DNA of 64,000 bases from Comamonas kerstersii (GTDB lineage: Bacteria > Pseudomonadota > Gammaproteobacteria > Burkholderiales > Burkholderiaceae_C). Position 1 is the stretch's first letter, and each line of letters begins with the position of its first letter. The DNA is taken from assembly GCF_008801935.1 (NCBI RefSeq), contig NZ_VZOT01000003.1, positions 353,644-417,643 of the forward strand, given 5' to 3'. This document shows, in pieces, positions 39,471-48,055 of the stretch. The notes under the pieces are model-generated. The model saw only the letters and a list, made by a program, of their open reading frames with translations. It did not search any database and was not told the origin of the DNA. A program made the translations under genes and the position numbers.

Positions 39471-41474
39471 CTATACCGGCCGAATGCTACCGGGCACGAT
39501 GCTCGCCCCCAGGCTCTGCACCAGGTGCTGGACCTTCGGGTCGCTGTGCACAATGGCCTCGGCCTGTTTCTGCCGTGCTTCGGCATGTGCCTTGTCGCGC
39601 AGGGCAGGCGTATCCGTCGCCAGACCGCTTTCCACATGCAAGCTGGTGCAGTCTGTCACCTGCGACAGTGCTTTTAGCAAGCGCTCGCGTGTGGTGGTCT
39701 GGTTCAGCGAGCTGCGCTGCACACGCAGCGTCCACACGCCACCCTCACGCGCTACCAGCTGCGCCTGCATGGCCAGCTGGCGCACCAGCGCCACGATGGT
39801 CTGCGCCTCATCCAGCTGCTTGACCACGGCATACCAGGCATCGCCCAGCGGGGTAGTCTGCAGCATATCGCTGGCCGCAGGCTCTGCGGATGCCTGTACC
39901 TGGGCCGCAGACACAGGCGCGGCGGCGTAGGGCTCGGCCTCCATGGGTACATCCACCCACGCAGGCGGCTCCTGGCTGTCGAAGGACTGCGGCGCATCCA
40001 TGGCCTCAGGCGGCAGTTCTTCCCATGGGGGTGGTTCATCCTGAGGAGCTGCCATTTTGGCCAGGGCAACTTCCGCTGGCGCAGCCTCCTCCACAGGCTC
40101 TGCAGCAGCAGGCGCTGCTTCGGCAAGAATTTCCTGCACCACGACCTCCTGCGCCACCACCTGCGGATGAGATTCAGCCACTACAGCAGGCTGTGGCTGT
40201 GGCTGTGGCTGTGGCTGTGGCTGTGGCTGTGGCTGTGGCTGTGGCTGTGGCTGTGGCTGTGGCTGTGGCTGTGGCTGTGGCTGTGGTGCAGTTTTAGGCT
40301 GACTGGGCGGCAGTTCAGGCAGATTCAGTGTTTTTTTTTCAGCCGGTGCTGTAGCAGCTGCTTGACCCTGCGGCTTGAAAGCCAGCAGACGCAGCAGCGC
40401 CATGGTCAGGGCGGCATATTCATCGGGGGCCAGCCCCAGTTCCTGGCGGCCATGCAGACAGATGCTGTAGAGCAACTGGGTTTCATCAGCAGGCATGGCC
40501 TGCGCCAGCTCCAGCATCTGCACGGCATCCGGGTCGGTGGCATCGGTGGCAGCCGCCATATCTGGCACGGCCTGCAGCACGGCCATGCGCTGCAGCACGC
40601 TGGCCATTTCTTCCAGCGTAGAAGCGGCAGAGATACCGTTGTGGCGCAATGCATCCACGGTTTCCACCACAGTACGGCCATCGCCCTGCGACAGCGCGCC
40701 AATCAGACGAAACACATAGCCACGGTCCACACTGCCCAGCATCTGGCGCACGGCTGCTTCCTGCAGCTGGCCACAGCCAAAGGCAATGGCCTGATCCGTC
40801 AACGACAGTGCATCACGCATGGAACCGCGCGCGGCACGAGAGAGCAGCTTGAGCGCCTGGGGCTCTGCGGGAATGCTTTCCTTGGCCAGCACCTGCGTCA
40901 GGTGCTCAAACACGGTCTCGGGTGCCATGGGCCGCAGATTGAACTGCAGGCAGCGCGAGAGCACCGTGACCGGCACCTTCTGCGGATCAGTCGTAGCCAG
41001 CACAAACTTGAGGTACTCGGGCGGCTCCTCCAGCGTCTTCAACATGGCGTTGAAGGCGGTGTTGGTGAGCATGTGCACCTCGTCGATCATGAAGACCTTG
41101 AAGCGCCCCTGCACGGGCTTGTACACCGCCTGCTCCAGCAGGCTTTGCACCTCATCCACACCACGGTTGGAGGCCGCGTCCAGCTCGATATAGTCAGGAA
41201 AGCGGCCGCTATCAATTTCAGTACATGCAGGGCAGACACCACAAGGCGTAGCTGTGATTCCACCCTTGCCATCTGGCCCGGTGCAATTGACGGACTTGGC
41301 AAAAATACGCGAGACCGTGGTCTTGCCCACACCACGTGTGCCAGTGAACAAGTACGCATGGTGCAGACGCTGCTGCGTCAGCGCGTTGCCCAGCGCCTGC
41401 ACGACGTGCTCCTGCCCCACCATTTCGGCGAAGTTGCGGGGACGGTATTTACGAGCGAGCACGAGATAAGACAT
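39471..41474 (-). CDS. dnaX: DNA polymerase III subunits tau and (probably) gamma
   Basis: DnaX is the clamp-loader ATPase. ATG 41474 ([21 protein letters not shown]) gives 667 residues for tau. Visible: Walker [10 protein letters not shown], the zinc-binding Cys set in CTGPDGKGG...PCGVCPAC, Walker B MIDEVHML, and the sensor [20 protein letters not shown]. Domain III ends near residue 365. Just after it lies GAA followed by A-rich codons making an A9 run (residues 379-382, E-K-K-T); a -1 slip there would terminate after five residues and give a 386-residue gamma-like product. Next comes a (Pro-Gln) stretch from 16 hexamer repeats, then an acidic linker and the C-terminal alpha-binding domain. 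Confidence 0.96.
40189..40284. repeat. Tandem hexanucleotide repeat (GGCTGT)16 inside dnaX
   Basis: Sixteen perfect GGCTGT units (96 bp) encode, on the minus strand, an uninterrupted Pro-Gln repeat in the linker of DnaX. Perfect short repeats of this length are prone to gain or loss of units; a hexamer keeps the frame, so linker length should vary between strains without breaking the gene. Confidence 0.97.
40331..40339 (-). promoter_or_regulatory. A9 slippery run in dnaX (candidate gamma-forming site)
   Basis: Nine consecutive A on the coding strand (G-A9-C) follow the end of DnaX domain III. In the -1 frame the reading becomes K-N-T-E-S-A then TGA; in the +1 frame a TGA follows after one codon. 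Both slips give a short protein near the gamma size. Homopolymeric A runs at this place cause transcriptional slippage in Thermus dnaX, and E. coli uses an A-rich -1 ribosomal site. Confidence 0.6.
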
Positions 41475-41563
41475 AGGCGCTGATTCTACGGTCTGCCAGC
41501 CTGGCAAGCCCTGGGCAGGCAGTTTTATCTGCTCATGTCACATCTTCGAGACGCAAACACCCC

Positions 41564-41569
41564 TATAAT
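41564..41569 (+). promoter_or_regulatory. Consensus -10 box of the SRP RNA gene
   Basis: TATAAT ends 8 bp before the first base of the predicted SRP RNA stem. No clear -35 hexamer was seen at 17 bp. The second, decayed SRP RNA copy has no such box. Confidence 0.7.
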
Positions 41570-41577
41570 CCATCTCT

Positions 41578-41670
41578 GACAGGCCCCCTCGCATGGGGAA
41601 GCAGCCAACCGGGTCAGGTGGGGAACCAAGCAGCCCTAACTGTGAAACCAGTGCCGAGGTAAGGCTTGTC
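41578..41670 (+). ncRNA. ffs: 4.5S signal recognition particle RNA
   Basis: This RNA of about 93 nt folds as a long hairpin. GACAGGCC at the 5' end pairs with GGCTTGTC at the 3' end, and CCTCG with CGAGG. The conserved Ffh-binding core is GGTCAGG on one side and AAGCAGCC on the other, capped by a GGAA tetraloop (GTGG-GGAA-CC). It is divergent from dnaX, a neighbourhood shared by many bacteria. A 65-bp direct repeat of its 5' part lies 1.1 kb downstream. Confidence 0.9.
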
Positions 41671-41990
41671 AACTTCTCTCAGGGATTTCTTTGGCAATCA
41701 AAGAGTTATCTATCCCCAAGCCCCTTCAGTTCTTTCTGCATCACTCTGGTGTGCCACTTTGTCCTATCCAGACATCGTTGATGCATCTGTGGCGTCCCTC
41801 ATTGGACTGCATCGCCAGAGCGGCATCTACGACCTAAGCATCGTTGCACCCAAAGACCTTGGTGCTAGGTGGGCGCGTAAGCATTGCCAGTACAAACTAC
41901 ACAAGGTGTCCTTGAACCGCTCCTGTGGATGGGGGCAGAGAAGTCAACACCCTATTTTTGGGACATGTCAGCAGGGCTGTTTGAGGGCGG
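41671..41990. other. Insert DNA without a recognised gene
   Basis: This 320-bp stretch lies between the SRP RNA gene and the broken gene downstream. An open frame on the plus strand (41666-42028) includes a passage that reads like a protein (SLIGLHRQSGIYDLSIVAPKD and nearby), but it has no credible start and I do not recognise it. It may be a gene remnant. No integrase was found. Confidence 0.4.
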
Positions 41991-42520
41991 TTAGAAACCA
42001 ACCGATTTCCAACAACTTTTGGACTTAGCCTCTAAAAGGCTACGCAAGTTTTCAATCTCTTCCGTTAATGCGACGAAGTGAGAACTGTAGCGCCCCTTTG
42101 GCTCATAGAGAATTGACACGTCCCTCAACCTAAGAGCTCTTTGGTAGCTCATTGCCAACGAGACTACCGTCGCCATCGCCTGAACAACGTCTTCAGAGAT
42201 ATTGGTTTGGTTATCTAAGTAGGCTTTCAGACGCGGGGTTGCCAGCGTTTCATCCAGGGTTTGTTTATAGGCTGGCTCAACTGAGTTGCTCACAACTAGG
42301 TATGCCACGGTTTGCCACCCCTCCCCGTAGCGAGCAAGGTTTGACAGCTCCTCGTCCAAAAGAACTTTTGCCAAGCGTGCGGCACGGCGTCGATGACGTC
42401 CACGAATATAAGACTCGCTTACAACGACCCCAGCGCAACGCACGTACCAACTGCAGTTGCCACAGCGCTCACAGCAGACCAATCCACTCTCCACCCCCCC
42501 GTCGCCTCAAACACGGCCAT
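41991..42520 (-). pseudogene. Frameshifted gene for a small membrane-anchored protein of unknown family
   Basis: A perfect AGGAGGTGA ribosome site precedes ATG 42520 (or GTG 42514). From there the frame reads MAVFEATGGWRVDWSAVSA and onward through VATAVGTCVALG, a likely membrane helix, then hits TAA 7 bp later. A one-base shift at GGGG (about 42422-42431) joins it to the long frame that reads VVVSESYIRGRHRRRAARLAK, giving a basic stretch right after the helix and then about 140 soluble residues. The long frame alone would begin with a GTG and an odd Cys-rich segment, which I take as out-of-frame translation. The product would have about 176 residues. No function recognised. A sequencing error or programmed shift is possible. 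Confidence 0.55.
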
Positions 42521-42688
42521 CACCTCCTAGAGTTACTTGAAGCAATCGCTCCGGGCACGAGGGAAAAATAGCCTGCGAAACATAATCAAAGGCAGCTCAG
42601 CAATCACCCTCCAAAAAACAGTTTCCCCTTGGGAGACTCAAGCCCTATTCCACGTGCCACTTCACTGTGTCACTTTGGTCTAAAAGGG

Positions 42689-42753
42689 TCTGACAGGCCC
42701 CCTCGCATGGGGAAGCAGCCAACCGGATCAGGTAGGGAACCAAGCCGCCTTAA
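42689..42753 (+). pseudogene. Decayed second copy of the SRP RNA 5' part
   Basis: This matches 41575-41639 at 61 of 65 bases, with the first 38 identical. Its 3' half does not pair with the 5' half, the -10 box is missing, and one of the four changes alters the conserved AAGCAGCC to AAGCCGCC in the Ffh-binding loop. It should not give a working SRP RNA. Apart from this copy, the 450 bp between the broken gene and the TIGR01777 gene hold nothing I recognise. Confidence 0.88.
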
Positions 42754-42972
42754 GCTCCAACAGACCTCAGTACCAAATTTCAGCGCAGCAGTATCCACAA
42801 AAATGCCTGAGAGCTTCAGCCTCACCCAAACCACTGCAGATCACAGCTCCGCACAGGGCATATTCCGCCCACGACAGCTGAGGCACACTACGGACAACAA
42901 GTTGTGTGGGCCATGCGAACAATGCCCCACGCTTGGTAGAACTCCCCCTTCCGTGCTCCAAGGAAACATCCC

Positions 42973-43869
42973 ATGCGTATTTTGCTGACGGGTGGCACTG
43001 GCCTGATAGGCCGCGCCCTTTGCCAGTACTGGCATGCTCAAGGCCATGAGCTGTGGGTCTTGAGCCGCAGCCCCAGCCAGGTGCCACAGCTGTGCAGCGG
43101 CGCTCAAGGCGTGCAGGCCTTCAGCGAGCTACCTCAGACCGCTTTTGATGCCGTCATCAACCTGGCAGGCGCCCCCATTGCCGACCGCCCCTGGACACAG
43201 GCGCGGCGCGACATGCTCTGGCGCAGCCGTGTAGACCTCACCCGCACGCTGGTGGACTGGATGCGCCAGCAGAGCACGCCACCACGGGTCTTGATCTCTG
43301 GCTCTGCCGCAGGCTGGTATGGCGATGGTGGCGACAAGCTGCTGGATGAAAGCAGCCCCAGCAGCCAGCCAGACTTTGGCAGCCAGCTGTGTGATGCCTG
43401 GGAGCAGGAGGCGCACAAAGCCAGCCTGCTCGGTGTACGTGTGGTGCTGCTGCGCATTGCGCCGGTACTGTCTGCCCATGGCGGCATGCTGCAGCGGCTG
43501 CTGCCGCTTTACAAAATGGGCTTGGGCGGGCGACTGGGCAGCGGCCAGCAATGGATACCGTGGATACATCTGGATGACCAGGTCCGCATCATTGACAGCT
43601 TGCTGCAGCGTGAAGATTGCTCCGGCGTCTTCAATGCCTGCGCCCCGGAGCCCGTGCGCAATATGCAGTTTGCGCAGACGCTGGCCCAGACCTTGCACAG
43701 ACCAGCGCTGATTCCCACACCCGCCTGGGCATTGCGGTTACTTTTGGGGGAGATGTCTGTACTGCTGCTGGGCGGTCAGCACCTAGCACCTCGCCGCCTG
43801 CAGGAGGCTGGTTTTACCTGGCAGTATCCGCAGCTGCAGCAGGCACTCCACAACCTGCTGGCAAGCTAG
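42973..43869 (+). CDS. TIGR01777 family NAD(P)-dependent epimerase-like protein
   Basis: This 298-residue extended short-chain dehydrogenase has the Rossmann motif LLTGGTGLIGRAL at the N-terminus and family blocks INLAGAPIADRPWT, LISGSAAGWYGDGGD, WEQEAHKA, WIPWIHLDDQV, and the C-terminal APRRLQEAGFTWQYP. The family (E. coli YfcH) has a DUF1731 C-terminal domain and no established reaction. The catalytic Tyr lies in the GWYGD motif region. Single gene, convergent with the TIGR03862 gene. Confidence 0.92.
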   Translation: MRILLTGGTGLIGRALCQYWHAQGHELWVLSRSPSQVPQLCSGAQGVQAFSELPQTAFDAVINLAGAPIADRPWTQARRDMLWRSRVDLTRTLVDWMRQQSTPPRVLISGSAAGWYGDGGDKLLDESSPSSQPDFGSQLCDAWEQEAHKASLLGVRVVLLRIAPVLSAHGGMLQRLLPLYKMGLGGRLGSGQQWIPWIHLDDQVRIIDSLLQREDCSGVFNACAPEPVRNMQFAQTLAQTLHRPALIPTPAWALRLLLGEMSVLLLGGQHLAPRRLQEAGFTWQYPQLQQALHNLLAS

Positions 43870-43899
43870 ACAGCAAGCCGCTTTCCGGAATAAGCACTT

Positions 43900-43989
43900 T
43901 TATAAAAATAGCTGCCAGCGCTTGATTCATAAGGTTTTCATATAGAAATATATTTGAAAACACCGTACATCAAGCGCTGGCAGCTATCA
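43900..43989. repeat. Palindromic intergenic repeat, copy E
   Basis: The arms AGCTGCCAGCGCTTG and CAAGCGCTGGCAGCT are a perfect inverted match, preceded by TATAAAAAT. Inner hairpin: TTTTCATATA with TATATTTGAAAA. This copy uses the CCAGCGC variant of the arm. It lies between two convergent genes with no other terminator. Confidence 0.9.
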
Positions 43990-43990
43990 G

Positions 43991-45325
43991 TTATGAAGCC
44001 AGATAGGTCTGAATACCACGTGCCGCGCGCACGCCTGTGGCAAAGCAGGCCGTGAGCAGATAGCCGCCTGTGGGCGCTTCCCAGTCAATCATCTCGCCAG
44101 CGCAGAACACGCCAGGCAGTGCCTTGCACATCAACTGCTCATCCATGGCCGCCCACATCACACCACCGGCCGTGCTGATGGCTTCATCCATGGGGCGTGC
44201 TGCCACCACGGTAATGGGTAGCGCCTTGATGGCATGCGCGAGCTTGGCGGGGTCCTGCATGGATTCCTTGCTCAGCACTTCATACAGCAGCGCCAGCTTG
44301 ACGCCATCCAGCCCCAGTCGGCCCTTGAGGTGGTTGGACAGGCTGCGCGAGCCACGGGGGTGGCGCACTTCCTGCAGCACCTTGTCGTGCGAGAAGGCGG
44401 GCAGCAGATCCAGCTCCAACGTAGCACTGCCCGTGAGCAAGATCTCATCGCGCAGCAAATTGGACAGCGCATAAATCAGGCTACCTTCCACGCCAGTGGC
44501 CGTAGCCACAAACTCACCCTTGCGCTCAAAGCTGCGCCCCAGACTGTCCGTAAAGCGAATCGCCACTGACTTGAGCGGCGCGCCTGCATAGCGCTCAGTG
44601 AACAGCGCACTCCAGCCCTTGGGCGGCGCAGACTTGCTGCCGATCAACGCCTCAAAGAAAGCGCGGCGGGTGGCCGTTTCTGGCATGGCGGCCGCAGGCT
44701 GGCCCACATCAAAGCCGCAGTTGGTGGACTGCAGCGCTGCCACCTGCACACCCTTGGCCTGCAGCAGCGGCACCCAGCTGCCGTCCGAGCCCAGACGTGC
44801 CCAGCTGCCGCCGCCCAGCGCCAGCAGCGTAGCCTTGGCCTGCACAGGCTGCACACCGGCAGGCGTTTCCATCAGAAGGTGTTTGGCATCGTCCCAGCCC
44901 TTCCACAGATGGCGCATATGGAACACCACGCCTTGCGCACGCAGGCGTGCCAGCCAGGTACGCAGCAGGGGCGCAGCCTTCATCTCCGTGGGGAATACAC
45001 GGCCCGAGGTACCCACAAAAGTGCCAATACCCAGCCCATCGGCCCAGGCGCGCAGCTGGTCTGCGCCAAAGTCCTGCAGCAGTGGCTGCAGCATGGGCTG
45101 CGACTCGCCATAGCGCTCAACAAAGCGCTCAAAGGCTTCAGAGTGCGTCAGGTTCAGACCGCCCTTGCCTGCCAGCAGGAACTTGCGCCCCACCGATGCC
45201 TTGCCGTCAAACACGTGCACGGACACACCCTGTGCAGACAGCTGCTCGGCAGCCATCAGCCCGGCCGGGCCAGCTCCGACGATGGCAACCTCACACTGCA
45301 ATGGTGGCAGAACGGCAACAGACAT
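43991..45325 (-). CDS. TIGR03862 family flavoprotein (HI0933/BaiN-like)
   Basis: This 444-residue FAD-dependent protein starts MSVAVLPPLQCEVAIVGAGPAGLMAAEQLSA at 45325; the open frame extends upstream but without homology. FAD motifs are GAGPAGLMAAE, GRKFLLAGKGGLNLTHSE, TLLALGGGSWARLGSDGSW and the C-terminal VFCAGEMIDWEAPTGGYLLTACFATG. TIGR03862 is a group of uncharacterised flavoproteins within the HI0933 family; the BaiN relatives reduce bile acid intermediates, but no substrate is known for this branch. Single gene, convergent with the TIGR01777 gene. Confidence 0.9.
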   Translation of the reverse strand: MSVAVLPPLQCEVAIVGAGPAGLMAAEQLSAQGVSVHVFDGKASVGRKFLLAGKGGLNLTHSEAFERFVERYGESQPMLQPLLQDFGADQLRAWADGLGIGTFVGTSGRVFPTEMKAAPLLRTWLARLRAQGVVFHMRHLWKGWDDAKHLLMETPAGVQPVQAKATLLALGGGSWARLGSDGSWVPLLQAKGVQVAALQSTNCGFDVGQPAAAMPETATRRAFFEALIGSKSAPPKGWSALFTERYAGAPLKSVAIRFTDSLGRSFERKGEFVATATGVEGSLIYALSNLLRDEILLTGSATLELDLLPAFSHDKVLQEVRHPRGSRSLSNHLKGRLGLDGVKLALLYEVLSKESMQDPAKLAHAIKALPITVVAARPMDEAISTAGGVMWAAMDEQLMCKALPGVFCAGEMIDWEAPTGGYLLTACFATGVRAARGIQTYLAS

Positions 45326-45601
45326 ACTCAAACCCTGAACTTTCAACAAATAACAACGACGCAGAACGCCAAAGGGCGTGCAGCATACCGCCAGACGCAA
45401 GGCCCATGCTGCCTCCAGACCATGTGCAGGAGGCACCCCCCTTTGCAAAGCATTGTCAGCAGCTATGGCAGACATAGGAACACCCCCAGCCCTTAACCGG
45501 AATCCGGACTTTGGTTTCTGTCACAATTGATGCAGTTTTCGCGTGCGGCAGCTGCCGTGCGCAACACACGACATAGACCCCAATCTCAAGGAAACCTCCC
45601 C

Positions 45602-45934
45602 ATGGCAAGCGAACTCATCAAGCATGTCACCGACGCCAGCTTTGAAGCTGACGTGCTGCAGCCCGGCACTACCGTGCTGGTGGACTTCTGGGCCGAATGG
45701 TGCGGTCCCTGCAAGATGATTGCGCCCATTCTGGACGACGTCGCCCAGGCTTACGAAGGCAAGATCACCATTGCCAAGATGAATGTGGATGAAAACCGCG
45801 AAATCCCTGCCAAGTTCGGCATCCGCGGCATTCCTACGCTGATGGTGTTCAAGAACGGCGAGCTGGTAGCCACCAAGGTGGGCGCCATGGCCAAGCCTCA
45901 GCTGACGGCTTTCATCGACCAGCAAATCGCCTAA
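45602..45934 (+). CDS. trxA: Thioredoxin 1
   Basis: This 110-residue cytosolic disulfide reductase begins [20 protein letters not shown] at ATG 45602. The active site is [13 protein letters not shown] (Cys33/Cys36 approximately), with the cis-Pro strand [12 protein letters not shown]. It lies upstream of rho, the same order as in E. coli and many proteobacteria. GGAAAC-type ribosome site. A weak GC hairpin follows the stop. Confidence 0.97.
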   Translation: MASELIKHVTDASFEADVLQPGTTVLVDFWAEWCGPCKMIAPILDDVAQAYEGKITIAKMNVDENREIPAKFGIRGIPTLMVFKNGELVATKVGAMAKPQLTAFIDQQIA

Positions 45935-45941
45935 TCGGCAT

Positions 45942-45971
45942 GGCCGGAGCCTGCGCACTGCAGCTCCGGCC
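45942..45971 (+). terminator. Possible weak hairpin after trxA
   Basis: GGCCGGAGC pairs with GCTCCGGCC, but the T tract that follows is absent (TCCTGC). It may stabilise the trxA mRNA end more than terminate. The remaining gap to rho, about 250 bp, is a long leader; rho genes are commonly autoregulated in this leader. Confidence 0.4.
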
Positions 45972-46218
45972 TCCTGCATTCAGACCCTCAACACCCTGCT
46001 TTTCTTTCTCACAAGATCAGCGCAAATTGCCCCACTGTCAGGACGCGTGCAATTTGTTTTCTTTTCCTGTCATAATCGACGCCTGATCACGGCCCAATGC
46101 ATGGGCGTCCGCTCCTGATCATCTTGGCAAGCCATCGACGTACTGCGCTTCCCGCCGAATACTCTGGCATTCGCCACCTCCCCAGATTTCTTTGAAACTC
46201 CGCTAGGAGTAACTCCAG

Positions 46219-47481
46219 ATGCACCTTAACGAACTCAAGGCACTGCACGTGTCTGAAGTGTTGAAGCAGGCCGAAGAATTAGGCATTGAAAATACCGGCC
46301 GCATGCGCAAACAGGAATTGATGTTTGCCATCATCAAAAAGCGCGCTAAGGCTGGTGAACAAGTATTTGCTGACGGCGTGCTGGAAATCCTGCCCGACGG
46401 CTTCGGCTTTCTGCGCAGCCCCGACACCAGCTTCACCGCAAGCACCGACGACATCTACATCTCCCCCAGCCAGGTGCGCCGCTTCAACCTGCACACCGGC
46501 GACATGATCGAAGGTGAAGTGCGCACGCCCAAGGATGGCGAGCGCTACTTTGCCCTGACCAAGCTGGACAAGGTCAACGGCAACTCTCCTGAATCGAACA
46601 AGCACAAGGTGATGTTCGAGAACTTGACGCCGCTGTTCCCCAAGGAACAGATGAAGCTCGAGCGCGAGATCAAGTCCGAAGAGAACATCACCGGCCGCAT
46701 CATCGACATCATCGCCCCTATCGGTCGTGGTCAGCGCGCGCTGATCGTTGCCCCTCCCAAGAGCGGCAAGACCATGATGATGCAGCACATTGCCCACGCC
46801 ATCACGGCCAACAACCCCGACGTGCACCTGATGGTGCTGCTGGTGGACGAGCGCCCTGAAGAAGTGACGGAAATGCAGCGTTCGGTGCGCGGTGAAATCA
46901 TTGCCTCGACCTTCGACGAACCTGCCACCCGCCACGTCCACGTGGCCGAGATGGTGATCGAGCGCGCCAAGCGCCTGGTCGAGCTGAAGAAAGACGTGGT
47001 CATCCTGCTGGACTCCATCACCCGTCTGGCCCGTGCCTACAACAACGTCGTGCCTTCGTCGGGCAAGGTGCTGTCTGGTGGTGTGGACTCCAACGCTCTG
47101 CATCGCCCCAAGCGCTTCTTTGGCGCAGCGCGCAATGTGGAAGAAGGCGGCTCGCTGACCATCATCGCCACCGCACTGGTCGACACTGGTTCGCGCATGG
47201 ACGAAGTGATCTTTGAAGAATTCAAGGGCACCGGTAACTGCGAAATCCACCTCAGCCGCCGTCTGTACGAAAAGCGCGTCTTCCCTGCGATCGAGCTGTC
47301 CAAGTCGGGCACCCGCCGCGAAGAACTGCTGCTGCCGCCCGAAGTGCTGCAAAAGACCCGTATCCTGCGTCAATTCATGTACAACATGGACGAAATTGAG
47401 GCCATGGAGCTGATGATGAAGAACATGAAGCAGACCAAGAACAATGTCGAGTTCTTCGACATGATGCGTCGCGGCGGCTAA
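46219..47481 (+). CDS. rho: Transcription termination factor Rho
   Basis: Rho is the hexameric RNA-DNA helicase that ends transcription and silences foreign DNA. The 420-residue protein has the N-terminal helix bundle, the RNA-binding OSB domain ([18 protein letters not shown]-1 like), Walker [13 protein letters not shown], Walker [17 protein letters not shown], and the Q and R loops. Length equals E. coli Rho (419). A GGAG site precedes the ATG. Confidence 0.98.
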   Translation: MHLNELKALHVSEVLKQAEELGIENTGRMRKQELMFAIIKKRAKAGEQVFADGVLEILPDGFGFLRSPDTSFTASTDDIYISPSQVRRFNLHTGDMIEGEVRTPKDGERYFALTKLDKVNGNSPESNKHKVMFENLTPLFPKEQMKLEREIKSEENITGRIIDIIAPIGRGQRALIVAPPKSGKTMMMQHIAHAITANNPDVHLMVLLVDERPEEVTEMQRSVRGEIIASTFDEPATRHVHVAEMVIERAKRLVELKKDVVILLDSITRLARAYNNVVPSSGKVLSGGVDSNALHRPKRFFGAARNVEEGGSLTIIATALVDTGSRMDEVIFEEFKGTGNCEIHLSRRLYEKRVFPAIELSKSGTRREELLLPPEVLQKTRILRQFMYNMDEIEAMELMMKNMKQTKNNVEFFDMMRRGG

Positions 47482-47508
47482 TCCATCCGTCTGCTGTGCA
47501 GACAATTG

Positions 47509-47538
47509 GCCCCTCAAGCTATAATGAGGGGCTTTTTT
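47509..47538 (+). terminator. rho terminator
   Basis: GCCCCTCA pairs with TGAGGGGC and is followed by T6, 27 bp after the rho stop. A TATAAT occurs in the loop, probably by chance. Confidence 0.88.
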
Positions 47539-47619
47539 CTGCGGTAAGTATGTGGGATTTATTTGAAGCAATGGTTGCTTCAGGTCCGATACGGCTGCCG
47601 CACTTGCTAAAGGAAGATT

Positions 47620-47865
47620 ATGAAAGAAGGCATCCACCCCGATTACCGCGAAGTTCTGTTCGTGGACATGTCCAACGGTTTCAAGTTCGTGACACGTTCC
47701 TGCGTGCCCAGCAAGGAAACTGAGACTTTCGAAGGTAAGGAATATCCTCTGTTCAAGCTGGATACCACTTCTGAATCTCACCCCTTCTACACTGGCACTC
47801 AAAAGTCGGTGGACAACATGGGCGGCCGTGTGGAGCGCTTCCGCAACCGCTTCGGCAAGAAGTAA
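47620..47865 (+). CDS. rpmE2: 50S ribosomal protein L31 type B
   Basis: This 81-residue L31 begins [23 protein letters not shown] and has [27 protein letters not shown], the type B form. The Cys pairs of zinc-binding L31 are missing (only one Cys), so it is the zinc-independent paralogue class. In some bacteria type B L31 replaces the zinc form during zinc starvation. No Zur box was recognised in the 80 bp upstream. AAAGGAAG ribosome site. Confidence 0.95.
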   Translation: MKEGIHPDYREVLFVDMSNGFKFVTRSCVPSKETETFEGKEYPLFKLDTTSESHPFYTGTQKSVDNMGGRVERFRNRFGKK

Positions 47866-47884
47866 TTTTTTTGCTTCCCCGCCA

Positions 47885-47917
47885 AAAGGCAGCCCGGGCA
47901 ACCAGGCTGCCTTTTTT
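47885..47917 (+). terminator. rpmE2 terminator
   Basis: AAGGCAGCC and GGCTGCCTT form a 9-bp stem followed by T7, starting 20 bp after the stop. Confidence 0.88.
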
Positions 47918-48055
47918 TCTTGCCTCCTGCGCACAGCGCGCATGCACCCAGCGACTGCACACTCGCAGCAGTCATGGCATGCTTGGCATCTCTATCAGCT
48001 TTTAGCCTTTGTGTCGGCGGTGCGGCCCGTGCAGCACTGCCGCTTGTTGTTATCC

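Noticed and set aside
40167..41483. Plus-strand frame with a long Leu-Trp repeat opposite dnaX
   Set aside because: It is the reverse reading of the GGCTGT repeat and the dnaX gene; no plausible protein.
41666..42028. 120-codon plus-strand frame in the ffs insert
   Set aside because: Parts look protein-like, but the start is an unsupported TTG inside the SRP RNA end, and the end overlaps the broken gene. Kept only as a possible remnant.
42425..42494. Cys-rich CCERCGNC segment as a zinc ribbon
   Set aside because: It vanishes when the frame is corrected: in the other frame the same bases encode a membrane helix behind a strong ribosome site.
46279..47943. 554-codon antisense frame covering rho
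   Set aside because: Opposite rho and rpmE2, rich in His/Gln/Val as expected from reversed codons; no motif.
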